This document shows, piece after piece, positions 1 to 9,976 of a stretch of DNA of 64,000 nt. Source of the stretch: Hexactinellida sp. DTS-2022 (lineage: Eukaryota; Porifera; Hexactinellida); contig JAPNXP010000001.1 of NCBI GenBank assembly GCA_028753945.1, positions 17,536,501-17,600,500 on the forward strand, written 5' to 3'. Each line of letters begins with the position of its first letter. Positions within the stretch are counted from its first letter, which is position 1. The notes under the pieces were generated by a model. The model saw nothing but the letters and a program-made list of their open reading frames with translations, ran no database searches and was not told the DNA's origin. Position numbers and translations under genes: made by a program.

Positions 1-406
1 CACTGTCAAGTGGTTTTGGGTGTTAGAGACTAAAAATTGAAATTTCATAAACCTACATCGGGGATAGAGCTGTGGTATTAATTTTAGCCCCACAGCCTAT
101 GGTAGAGTGGAGTTATAACCAGATGCATCGTGCTCACTTTTTGCTGCTGGACTTGCTGCTAACTTCACATCCATCTTTAGTTTATACTTTGTAAATCATT
201 AAAAATGTGTAACTATAGTGAATGCCGGATATGAGAACTTCGTCGGGAACTGTATATGATGTTCTTATAACCGATGTTCTTATATCCGGCATCTACTGTA
301 TTAGATAAATCATTAAAACTGGGATAACACCTTTTATTGTAATGCCTCTATTATTTACCAACTTTTTTAAAAACATGAGTATTATTGGAATTTCCCCATA
401 TCCTAT
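1..406. other. AT-rich intergenic DNA with a small inverted-repeat element
   Basis: I see no gene here. At about 222-300 lies a short palindromic element: a 'gccggatatgagaac' type end faces 'gttcttatatccggc' and it closes with 'tactgta'. Relatives occur at about 11596-11912 and 52630-52806. The ends resemble the 'CAGT...' termini of Tc1/mariner-pogo MITEs. Assignment is by end motif only. Confidence 0.5.
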
Positions 407-414
407 CCTATAGG

Positions 415-863
415 CAGGGTTGCCGTGGGAAGGGAATTTTCATTCCCATTCCCATAGGGTTTCCGTAGGAATTCCCACGGGTTTTCCCATGGGAATTCCC
501 ACATGTTTTCCCATGGGAATTCCCACATGTTTTCCCATGGGAATTCCCACATGTTTTCCCATGGGAATTCCCACATGTTTTCCCATGGGAATTCCCACAT
601 GTTTTCCCATGGGAATTCCCACATGTTTCCCATGGGAATTCCCACGGGTTTTCCCATGGGAATTCCCACGGGTTTTCCCATGGGAATCCATAAGGAATTT
701 CAAGATTCCCATATGGGAATTCCCATGGGAAAACCTGTGGGAATTCCCATGGGAAAATCTGTGGGAATTCCCATGGGAAAACCCGTGGGAATTCCCATGG
801 GATAAATACGATTCCCATTCCCATCCCATTCCCATGGGAATTCCCATTCCCACGGCAACCCTG
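415..863. mobile_element. hAT-type foldback MITE with internal palindromic minisatellite
   Basis: The element has terminal inverted repeats beginning CAGGGTTGCCGTGGGAA and ending TTCCCACGGCAACCCTG. It is flanked by a perfect 8-bp duplication, CCTATAGG, at 407-414 and 864-871, which is the hAT hallmark. The interior is a tandem array of a ~23-bp palindromic unit built on TTCCCATGGGAATTCCCAC. The array reverses in the middle (about 680-710), so the whole element can fold on itself. Open reading frames across it exist in all frames only because the unit lacks stops; they are not genes. Confidence 0.9.
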
Positions 864-892
864 CCTATAGGACGAGTGTAAAGAAATCTGTA

Positions 893-1306
893 ATTACAGT
901 CGACTCCGCTTAATAAAGGCACCGGTTAATATATTTCTCCGCTTAATCGGGTCAAGTCAACCTGGTACCGAGGTCAGCGGAATCGACTGTATTTGGAAAT
1001 TTAAAAATATAGTTAACTAATTTGTAAATATACTACTGTTTTAATGGATTATTCCAAATACCGTATTGCCTTGAATAGTAGCCGGGGCGATTATTGATTT
1101 CAAGCCCCATTTTGGCCCAAGAAAATGTTATGATTTTCGAGAATGGCGAATATTTGTGGAATATAATCATTTGAGAGAGTCAATAATTGAAGGGAGGCGA
1201 TTATTTGATATCAACGGTAATTCTAGGCTGTGTCAAAAAATAATTAGGAGCTATTTTGGGGGGGCGATTATTCAAGGGGGGGCTACTATTCAAGGAAATA
1301 CGGTAT
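893..1306. mobile_element. two adjacent MITE-like elements
   Basis: At 893-992 an element with ends 'cagtcgactccgcttaat' and 'agcggaatcgactgta' resembles pogo-type MITEs. At 1058-1306 a second element has inverted ends ATACCGTATTGCCTTGAATA and the complement CAAGGAAATACGGTAT, with relatives at 30479-30748 and about 54383-54631. Neither has coding capacity. Boundaries are from the inverted ends only. Confidence 0.6.
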
Positions 1307-1400
1307 ACTCAATATTTGAGTGTCAGTAAAAGTTGAGTAGATTTTGAAAAAAAATTAAACTTGAGTAAATTTGGATTTTTTTTAAAAACATGAGTACTAT

Positions 1401-1771
1401 ATGACGAGGAGTGAACAACACACTCACTTCATGTCAGGTAAGCACGCTAGGTTTTGCCGTAGTCTCATTAAGCATCTCCATTTCTGGACAGCCCGTACCT
1501 CCTATGCACACTCAGACACAAACTCTCTTTGCTACGTCATTCTTAGGCAGCCGTTATTTCAGTTCCTTCGCTACTGCTTAGCTCATTGGTCACAGGAACC
1601 TTCGTTCCGAATGCTATTAGAACTGTGTTTAACTTATATACAGCCTTGGAGATATGAGGATAGTGGCAAACAAGCTAAATCTGGTCAGGCTACTAATGAG
1701 CAGTTAGATCCTAAATGGTTTGAATTCGTATCTAGGAACCTACCTTTCTACTCAACTTTTATTCTTAGGTG
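1401..1771 (+). CDS. SMPD4-like exon (neutral sphingomyelinase 3), isolated
   Basis: The translated segment contains FQFLRYCLAHWSQEPSFRML followed by a TYIQPWRY block and then WFEFVSRNLPFYS. From memory this order matches the middle of animal SMPD4, where 'FL..CF.HWP.D.SFR..LE.WL.YLQPWRY' precedes 'W..FV..NL..Y'. SMPD4 is a membrane sphingomyelinase of the ER, nuclear envelope and Golgi. The reading frame runs into a good donor (ttAG|GTGAGA) at 1771/1772, which fits a real exon end in phase 2. The upstream boundary is unclear; the first ATG is at 1401. No further SMPD4 exons are visible downstream before the discoidin gene, and upstream exons would lie left of the window. It could be a stranded exon of a long-intron gene or a remnant. 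Confidence 0.45.
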
Positions 1772-1824
1772 AGAAACAAGGTTTTATACATGGTGTTCGC
1801 CTAATAGCAATCGTTCTATTAGCA

Positions 1825-1929
1825 CAGTGGTTTCCAACCTGGGGTCCACGAGATGTATTACGGTCTATGGGAGGGGGTTTACAGAATAACTATAGGGGGT
1901 CCACGGTTGAAAAAGGTTGGGAAACGCTG
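1825..1929. mobile_element. 105-bp hAT MITE
   Basis: The ends are CAGTGGTTTCCAACC and GGTTGGGAAACGCTG. A perfect 8-bp target duplication TATTAGCA lies at 1817-1824 and 1930-1937. A second copy lies at 45087-45191 with near-identical ends and a 7/8 duplication (taataaat/tattaaat). Confidence 0.85.
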
Positions 1930-2869
1930 TATTAGCAAATAATATTTTTAGTAAACTCTCGTTATAACGAAGTGCTTGGGACCTGTAAATTCCTTCGTTA
2001 TATCCGAATATTCGTTATAAACGGATAATAATTAATGCATTTAGTGCTCTGGGGGAAAATCTACTCTTCGTTATAACGGTAGTTTACTGTATATTGCCTT
2101 ATTAGCAAGTTTTTCCAAGTTTTTATAATTTTATAATTTCTAAACTTCTTTTTGTTACTGTATCTTTGGTTAAGTCAATTAAGTTATTCCATCGTATTTT
2201 CAAGTTATTTGATCGAATAATTTGAGATTCTCTGGGATTCAGTACAAGATTTAATTCCCCTAGCTAAGGCTAGCTTATACAAATCACGTGAATGACTCCC
2301 AGGTGGCAGATGTTCATATTAACCTGACTCAGAGTCTACTGTATACATTTAGAAACATAAAAGAGCCTTTGGTACGCAATTTTACAAAATTACCATTAAC
2401 TTCAGTTAGAGTAAATTAAATTAGAAATACCTTTGGGATTAATTAATTAAAGTAGAAAGTGCAGTGCACCGAAACATAAATTAGTTCGGGATGATGATAT
2501 GTGGATGACCCGTTATAACCTCAATGTCTGAATTATGTAATACATTACGAATGATTTGTAATAGTATAGTGCACAAAGCTCAATAGATTACATAATAATG
2601 ATTGCATTACAAATTACAATTTAGAGCGGAGTTTTTATCGTTGCACTATAGGTAATAGAAATAATTAATCATTACTATCTAATTTTAATGACGAAATAAT
2701 ACTTACATAAGTCCCATATTGAAATAGTACCAACACACTTTCCCATTAATTGTTATGTTACATATTATTATGTAACATTACAAAATGTATCTACAGAGAG
2801 GAGATTTAAATATATTAATGCGTGATTCATATAAAAATTTAAATTAATATAAAGTGTAGAATTTGCTAC
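1930..2869. other. AT-rich intergenic DNA, upstream of discoidin gene
   Basis: A pogo-like MITE occupies about 1948-2095: 'agtaaactctcgttataacg' at one end, 'cgttataacggtagtttact' at the other. Copies recur at 60433-60557 and its mirror 63077-63201. The remainder up to 2869 is low-GC sequence in which I see no gene; it should contain the promoter of the gene starting at 2870. Confidence 0.5.
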
Positions 2870-3790
2870 ATGTATAATAGTTTACTCTCAGGTATGAAGA
2901 TTATGTTCAAGATATTATTGCTTTTCGTGACACTAATTAGTGTCACAGTATCAATTCCATCTTGCATCATGCCATGTAGCCGGTCACCAAATAACCATGT
3001 GCCTACACTAATAAAGCAATTCTCCAGCTCCATTGACACCCCGTATACAATTAATATCGCCTTGAATGGATATGAAGGGAAGTTCGATATTAAAGTATCC
3101 CCTAACTATACGGATTATCTGGTGTATTCTGCTAGCATTAGTGTAGAAAATTGGCTTTTTAACTCCATGTATCGGATTCTAGAAGAAACCCCTGTAATTA
3201 GTGCAATAGATAATAACGGTAGTAGTCTTATAGTCCAGTTCCCATCTTACATGATGTTCCATGTGCATTTAGTGTCACCTGTTGAGTATGTTGTTTCTAG
3301 GCTCTCTGATATTGTAGGATCCGTAAGGAAAGAACTCAATGATGAACATGAAGTACTTAATACAATGATGGCAGAGTTAAGTAAAATACAAATGCAAAAT
3401 AAACTTAAATATGCAATCTCTAACTCCACTATAACAGGTGACACCTTGCTTTGTGATAATCCCAACCCAATAAAGCACCCAAGAGGTGATCGCAATTGTG
3501 ATATACTGGCTGGAAACTGGTTAAACATTGATTTACATACGGCTTTCACGATTAACTTTATGCAGTTCAGGCTCTGGGATACCGATTTAAGAGAACACAC
3601 CTATAGCCTAGAAGTATCTCTTGACAGAGTAAACTGGGGTAGTATAGCCACAAGGAAAACTGGAAAATCTGTACAAACGATCGAACTAGAGGAGCCATTG
3701 AGCATCAGATACATTCGGTTAGAAGGAACTAACAACAGGAGCAGCAGAAAGCTAAGTCTGATTTATTTTAAAATTGATTGGGTTGGTTGA
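2870..3790 (+). CDS. Secreted discoidin/F5-8C domain protein (BTBD9-like domain)
   Basis: This single-exon ORF of 306 residues starts at the first ATG; Met9 and Met12 are alternatives. A hydrophobic signal peptide (MFKILLLFVTLISVTVSIPS, residues 12-31) directs it to the secretory route. Residues about 195-306 form a discoidin (F5/8 type C) domain: NIDLHTAFTINFMQFRLWD, then YSLEVSLDRVNWG and a closing SIRYIRLEGTNN. The RLWD..YSYEVEVS..W pattern is closest, from memory, to the C-terminal domain of BTBD9, but there is no BTB/Kelch part. The middle (about 150-180) is a short coiled coil. Four N-glycosylation sequons (NYT, NGS, NST, NRS) fit an extracellular product. The ligand is unknown; this domain class usually binds carbohydrate or lipid. 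Confidence 0.8.
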   Translation: MYNSLLSGMKIMFKILLLFVTLISVTVSIPSCIMPCSRSPNNHVPTLIKQFSSSIDTPYTINIALNGYEGKFDIKVSPNYTDYLVYSASISVENWLFNSMYRILEETPVISAIDNNGSSLIVQFPSYMMFHVHLVSPVEYVVSRLSDIVGSVRKELNDEHEVLNTMMAELSKIQMQNKLKYAISNSTITGDTLLCDNPNPIKHPRGDRNCDILAGNWLNIDLHTAFTINFMQFRLWDTDLREHTYSLEVSLDRVNWGSIATRKTGKSVQTIELEEPLSIRYIRLEGTNNRSSRKLSLIYFKIDWVG

Positions 3791-5027
3791 TTCTGTTCCA
3801 ACTACTAGCTAGAGTCCCCAGTAGTGTGTTTAGTTGTTTGCTGTATTTATCTTGTTTATTCATTATTCATTATTTGTTACCCTGTTAGTTAAGGGTTTTA
3901 GGTTGACTAGTTAGGCCAGTATTAGTAGCTTAATATATTATTATTTTGTTTGTTTTGTTGTTTGATGATATTATTAAATTTTGGGTTCTAATTATCGGTC
4001 TAACACATTTGGTTAAAAAAATTGTGATATCTCTAAAGCCCACCATTCACGATGCAACTTTGTTGCATGCAACAAGGTAGTAACATACACGGTATGTTAC
4101 ATAAAATTTGATAGAACATATACATTAATGATGCAGGCATGGTGGTCACAACAGATTACCAGTATGCTTACTCATTACCACATGATGACACAATCAATAT
4201 AATTCCACATTGTTAATGAAGCGTCTATAGAGAAAATGTAATTTTTATGTGATTTTGTAACAATTGGACAAATAGTACTCGTAGGTAGACAGAAAAAAAA
4301 CGAAAAAAAACAGAAAACAAAATTGCAGCTGTGCCGACGCATTTCCCTTTGTAGGCACTATATTTTGGTGGCTACTGGCGGAATAAGAGCCCAAATTTTC
4401 AGGATGTGTGTCTCAGACACATATCGTGAAATTTGGGCTCTTAGATATTTAAACTCTGTTCTGTGGAGAGAATACGGATTAATATACCAAAGCACTAAGA
4501 CCAATACTGGACCACTATACTATAGTATAGTCGGCACAGTAAAAACTATTAAGCAATGAAGTATTCTACCCTGGGATTTAAAAAGAATTCCCGGGATTCA
4601 ATTCCCAGAAAATATCCGGTCCCGGGATTCTAACCCCTAATTACACAAAAAATATTTGTATTTTCACTACTATTTTGCATACTTGGTTTGAAAAAGTGGT
4701 TATTTAAGTGTTGCATAAGAGAACCGTCTAAGTGTGACTGGTATACATTAAGTAGAATTGATTTGCTATGGAATAGACAAACCCATAGAAATGATTAGCC
4801 TCTAAATTTAGCCCAGAACTAATTTGCTAAATGAACAATTTAGGGCAAAATGGTTCTGGCCGGAACATTTTTGCAGCCGGACAAATATGTCAAAACAGTT
4901 TCATTAAGTGTAATTAGTGTATATAAATAAGAATAATCAAACTAATTATAAATGATTTCTGGCCTAACTAATGACTTGCAATCAAGAAACAACAATCATT
5001 AATTAAAATTGACTATATAACATATTG
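3791..5027. other. Gene-free stretch with old repeat copies
   Basis: No gene is visible. About 4318-4545 is a degraded satellite unit: one arm of the foldback hairpin (gcagctgtgccgacgcat), then one copy of the 60-bp motif with 'ctatactatagtatagtcgg'. About 4555-4890 is a diverged copy of the outer part of the palindrome arms at the right end of the window: repeated 'cccgggatt', then 'ttgcataagagaaccgtcta', ending near 'gcagccggacaaatatgtca'. Confidence 0.55.
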
Positions 5028-7679
5028 CTATGAGTGAGTTGGATCCATTGATATGGTAAATTTGTTAATGTTTAATCCATCTCCTCCACTGTCCAAGAAT
5101 TCAAATACGTAGTTACCATTAACCGCGGGAATACGAAGTTGGTCCAGCTGTTTCAATAGTGTGTCTTGAATAGAATGGTTGTCGAATAGAGCAATGGTGA
5201 TGCCTGATCGTTTGTTGAGAGAGTAAGTTGTCTTGCCTTTTCCAGCTAAAATGATTTGACTATATATCTCACTTCGACAATCCTTCATTTTACAACCTTT
5301 GCATGCAAAATACGCGACCCAGTCTTCAAACGCACCAGATCTCGCGCGTCTCCTCATATACGCAGGCTGGTTTATCTGATTGCGATCTTCGATCTTCTTC
5401 CTCCACAGAAGAGTGGCTAGAGCTCTCTTGCTATTAGTCACCTCTGGGAGACAGGCTGACGGGTTGCCCCATTCAAAAGGGTCCTCGCATACGAATTGGT
5501 TCTCAGCCTGGCACCTATCTATGAACTCGGGTCTGAGCACGTACACGCCAGCTGCCATCCCGCAGAACACCTTCTCATACGAGGCTATCTCCCCACAGAT
5601 CATGTGTGTACACTTGAAGTCGTACGATGTGCTACACGAATGCTTGCCTCCAAGTCTTGATATAACTTCTCCCATTTTGGTCCTATTGTCTGAGCTAATG
5701 TTGGAGAACACAAAAAAGTGTCCCTGAGATTGGGATGAGGTTAATGGAGAGTTAGTAGCTCGGACAGAAGTAGATAGTAGTGACGATGAATTCCGTAGTT
5801 TCCTTGAATTATCTATACTAGGAACTGTGTCCAGGCTGGGCATGTCTGGACCCCTAGGGGGCTCTGAGACGGTGGGAACAGTGGCAACAGGTGGGTCAAT
5901 GCTAGGTGTCTGGGGAGGGGAATCCTCCAGATATGGCAATGGGTCCCAACCCACTCTCTCACGCGATTCCTGTAACTCGTGGTAGTTCTGAACCAGATAT
6001 CTCTTCTGTTGGTACGGACTAGATAACCGACGTAACTCTATTGGAATCTTAAACTCATTAATACTGTCCGATTTTAACCAGCGGCCATGTAGCGGTTGAG
6101 GGACTGAGGGGGACAGATCAGCCTCTTCCAAATCGCGACTTTGATTATCGAAATTATCATATACCTCCTGTGTGGACAGGTTAACCTTAAACCTAGGACT
6201 CTTGGGCTCTGGAGGTGGGGGAGTGACAAGGGACAGACTAACATCGAACGGATCTGGATTTCCTTCAGTTGGTATACTAGACTTTCTCATCCGCTTTCTC
6301 CTAGCAGAGCTAACTGGGTGCTGTTGTTGTTGGAGAGATAACTCCTGGACATCGACAATATCTTCAATACTGGTAGCCTGCATACTCCTATCGGAGGTTG
6401 AGTCGTCTGTTATAAAGGATAATCTACTGGCAGAGTGACATATTAATTCTGAGGAGTGGCTAGTGTCCATTGGTTCAGGTATATTTCTTCTCTCGGGTTC
6501 TGGGAGTTTTTCGATCTTAAAGTATCCGATGCTATTATTGGGGTTGAAAGAAGGAGGATAGTTTATTTCATCCAAACGCTTACCCAACTTCTTAGCATCC
6601 GTGAGCCACTGTGGATGTACAACGTATTTGTTTTCTTTCTTGGCTAACATTGCCTCTTTTGACCAGCTACTGTGCTTGCCAACATAAATATAATGTGTGG
6701 CTTCGGAACAGTAGGAACTACAGGATATGCCACTTAACTCACTGACAATATTAGTCATCTGATTGAGCTCTTGGGGTGTGAATCTGCTGGCAAAGGCTAT
6801 CTTAGTTCCCTTCAGAATATCAGAGATTGGAACTTTATTAGAAATATTCACAGAACTTGTGGTTGTAGGCGCATCAGGTTTCGCAGCAAAATCTCTGATT
6901 GTAAGAGATTCCAGATTGCTTGTGTACATCTCGGCGAGTTGGGAATTGACGCTCCTGGGCTTGGAAGGATTCTTGATTTTCGGAGTGGTGCCGTGAGGGA
7001 AATATACCTCTGCATCTTCCAAATCGAATGTAGGACCTAAAACAACGATTTTGGATTTGTCGGGTGAGAAAAGTACAGGTGACCTAATCGGAGCATCGAC
7101 GGTGGGTTGAGAGGAAGGGTGGAGGTACGAATCAAACGGGAGTCTATCTTTCTTCATTGCACAATCATACACCCAATCAAGCTTCACAACGGGGATATTC
7201 CATTCATTTGCTAGTCTAACAGCTTCTTGATTCGTATCGTCGGTAATTACTAGCTCAGTCCTATCCGGATTCGTTCTCTTCAGCTGCAAGGAGTTCCTCG
7301 CTCCCATATACCGCAGCATTTGTATAGCGCACACACACTCTACGTAGTTGTCTCTCCCGGCCAGCACCGACACCAGTAGCCCCGAGAGAACAGCTTTGCA
7401 GCCGAAGTCCTGAGCGGGGGCGTACAAAGCGTGCTTGTCCATGGGCAGCAGTCGCTTTACGAACAAACTGGACTCCAGCCAATACAGAGTCACCAAGCGA
7501 GTGGTAATGTCAAGATAGTCATCGAAGTCCACCGGGACTATAGTGTAGTTTGCTAGCGACGTACTCCCCTCAGTGACCAGGTTGCCGCCGTTATTCAAAA
7601 TCAGCTGTTTAGTAGCCTCTGCCAATGAGGGTTCTGGGTCGATCAAGAGGAAGTTATAGTTCGATAAGATCTTCTCTTC
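5028..7679 (-). CDS. TOPBP1: TOPBP1 homologue, exon B (BRCT4-8 part)
   Basis: This is the C-terminal exon of a DNA-damage and replication scaffold that in animals activates ATR and helps load CDC45. The open frame begins at the acceptor tatttag|GAAGAG (exon first base 7679), phase 0, matching the upstream exon. It adds 883 residues, for ~1346 in total against 1522 in human. BRCT domains are visible at about 471-545 (BRCT4), 550-660 (BRCT5), 755-845 (BRCT6) and 1114-1200 (BRCT7, ending FEWGNPSACLPEVTNSKRAL then WRKKIE, the human YEWG...RRLALAAMRWRKKI order). A weaker BRCT8-like tail follows. The linker before BRCT7 has a WDPLPYLEDSP motif near residue 1040, where human has WDDP.......LEDSP in its ATR-activating region. 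The tail after WRKKIE is more cysteine-rich than in vertebrates. Confidence 0.9.
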   Translation of the reverse strand, partial: EEKILSNYNFLLIDPEPSLAEATKQLILNNGGNLVTEGSTSLANYTIVPVDFDDYLDITTRLVTLYWLESSLFVKRLLPMDKHALYAPAQDFGCKAVLSGLLVSVLAGRDNYVECVCAIQMLRYMGARNSLQLKRTNPDRTELVITDDTNQEAVRLANEWNIPVVKLDWVYDCAMKKDRLPFDSYLHPSSQPTVDAPIRSPVLFSPDKSKIVVLGPTFDLEDAEVYFPHGTTPKIKNPSKPRSVNSQLAEMYTSNLESLTIRDFAAKPDAPTTTSSVNISNKVPISDILKGTKIAFASRFTPQELNQMTNIVSELSGISCSSYCSEATHYIYVGKHSSWSKEAMLAKKENKYVVHPQWLTDAKKLGKRLDEINYPPSFNPNNSIGYFKIEKLPEPERRNIPEPMDTSHSSELICHSASRLSFITDDSTSDRSMQATSIEDIVDVQELSLQQQQHPVSSARRKRMRKSSIPTEGNPDPFDVSLSLVTPPPPEPKSPRFKVNLSTQEVYDNFDNQSRDLEEADLSPSVPQPLHGRWLKSDSINEFKIPIELRRLSSPYQQKRYLVQNYHELQESRERVGWDPLPYLEDSPPQTPSIDPPVATVPTVSEPPRGPDMPSLDTVPSIDNSRKLRNSSSLLSTSVRATNSPLTSSQSQGHFFVFSNISSDNRTKMGEVISRLGGKHSCSTSYDFKCTHMICGEIASYEKVFCGMAAGVYVLRPEFIDRCQAENQFVCEDPFEWGNPSACLPEVTNSKRALATLLWRKKIEDRNQINQPAYMRRRARSGAFEDWVAYFACKGCKMKDCRSEIYSQIILAGKGKTTYSLNKRSGITIALFDNHSIQDTLLKQLDQLRIPAVNGNYVFEFLDSGGDGLNINKFTISMDPTHS

Positions 7680-9976
7680 CTAAATACAAATCAATTGATT
7701 ATAATAAGAAATAACCAAGGTTGAAACCGCTCGAACCGAATATCAGTATTCATGAATAGTTGCCCTACCGAATACTCATACTGATATTCGGTTGCTTCAA
7801 CCGAATACTGATAATGATAATATTTGGTTACTTCAACCAAATACGAATATTGATGATATTCGGTTGGTAGAACGAATACGAATACCGTTAATCTTTGGTT
7901 GCCCTAACCGAATACGAATACACGTGATTAGAATATTCGGAAGGAAAACTAATATGAATACTGATCATATTCGCTCGGGAGACCGAATACCGAATAATGA
8001 TATTCGTTTGGGCAACCGAATACCGAATAATGATATCAGGTTGGCAACCGAATATCAACTATTCGCGAATAATATTCGGTTCAACCAAATATATCAGTAT
8101 TCGGTTGCAACCTTGGTCAACTAACTTATATGTAGACAAGTGTATCATACAGCCATTTGTATATACGCTCCTAATCCTGGTCTGATCCAATTTTCATACT
8201 CCTAAATCACAAATTAATGTTACGGTATAGGAGAGGATTCAAATTATTGCGCTCCTAAATCCAAATTTTCCCAAATCATGCTCCAAAAGGAGCGTATCGC
8301 GCTCCTGGATAATTCCATGATGTAGACCGTCTATTTCTAGACCAGGTTTTCTTATATATATACATTAGTATTACCCATAGACGGCAGGGCTTTTGGTCTA
8401 CAGAATTTATAGACGGTCTACAATATTTTGGCTTATTTGTATGGGCTTTTATAGACCGTCTACATATAAGGATGCTCATAACAGAAATATTTGTGTGGTA
8501 GCATTTAACCAAGGTTGAAACCGCTTGAACCAAATATCAGTATTCATGAATAGTTGCCCTACCGAATACTCATACTGATATTCGGTTGCTTCAACCGAAT
8601 ACTGATAATGATAATATTTGGTTACTTCAACCAAATACGAATATTGATGATATTCGGTTGGTAGAACGAATACGAATACCGTTAATCTTTGGTTGCCCTA
8701 ACCGAATACGAATACACGTGATTAGAATATTCGGAAGGAAAACTAATATGAATACTGATCATATTCGCTCGGGAGACCGAATACCGAATAATGATATTCG
8801 TTTGGGCAACCGAATACCGAATAATGATATCAGGTTGGCAACCGAATATCAACTATTCGCGAATAATATTCGGTTCAACCAAATATATCAGTATTCGGTT
8901 GCAACCTTGGTCAACTAACTTATATGTAGACAAGTGTATCATACAGCCATTTGTATATACGCTCCTAATCCTGGTCTGATCCAATTTTCATACTCCTAAA
9001 TCACAAATTAATGTTACGGTATAGGAGAGGATTCAAATTATTGCGCTCCTAAATCCAAATTTTCCCAAAATCATGCTCCAAAAGGAGCGTATCGCGCTCC
9101 TGGATAATTCCATGATGTAGACCGTCTATTTCTAGACCAGGTTTTCTTATATATATACATTAGTATTACCCATAGACGGCAGGGCTTTTGGTCTACAGAA
9201 TTTATAGACGGTCTACAATATTTTGGCTTATTTGTATGGGCTTTTATAGACCGTCTACATATAAGGATGCTCATAACAGAAATATTTGTGTGGTAGCATT
9301 TAACCAAGGTTGAAACCGCTTGAACCAAATATCAGTATTCATGAATAGTTGCCCTTCCGAATACGAACACTGATATTCGGTAGAGTAACCGAATACGAAT
9401 ACTGACAATATTTGGTTACGACAACCGAATACCAAGGAATTATCCAGGAGCGCGAGACGCTCTTTTGGAGCATGATTTTTGGAAAATTGAAATTTGGAAT
9501 CCTCTCCTATACCATAACATTAATTTGTGATTTAGGCGTATGAAAATGGGATCAGACCAGGATTATGAGCGTATTTACAAATGGCTGCATCAGGCTTTCA
9601 TCCAGACAAAAATTTCTGCGCGCCTAGATTTAGTTTGAGCTCGTTCATTTTTCATTTTGTACGCCTAGTTTGCACATTTTGTATTAAGTCTATGGGAGTA
9701 TCTCTCGATATTTACGCCTAGACACGATTTTTGTACGCCTAGATTAAAATCCATCCAAATTACGCTCCTTTAGGAGCGCTCAATACGCCTGGATAACACC
9801 CTGGGCTGCATGATACACTGCCGAATACTAACACTAATAATATTCGGTTACATCAATCGAATACCGAATACTGATATCAGGTTGGCAACCAAATATCAAC
9901 TATTCGGCAAATAATATTCGATTCAACCAAATATATCAGTATTCGGTTTCAACTTTCTACCTTGTATATAACTTAC
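7680..9976 (-). other. TOPBP1 intron with a 794-bp tandem duplication
   Basis: The intron runs from donor aaa|GTAAGT (9976) to acceptor TATTTAG (7680). It contains two almost identical units, about 7717-8509 and 8510-9303, and a third partial one from 9304. One indel (cccaaatc/cccaaaatc) is the main difference I see. Each unit combines an inverted-repeat element rich in 'accgaatac/gtattcggt' with an 'aggagcg' palindromic element and one built on 'gtagaccgtcta'. No coding function is credible. Two further 'ggagcg/cgcctagat' palindromic elements fill 9440-9800. Confidence 0.85.

Noticed and set aside
403-922. Repetitive ORFs such as MGIPTCFPMGIPTC
   Set aside because: Stop-free translation of a palindromic minisatellite inside a hAT foldback element.
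9923-9976. C-terminal tail VSYIQGRKLKPNTDIFG of the BRCT ORF
   Set aside because: It is read through the GTAAGT donor into the repeat-filled intron; TOPBP1 continues in the exon starting at 7679.
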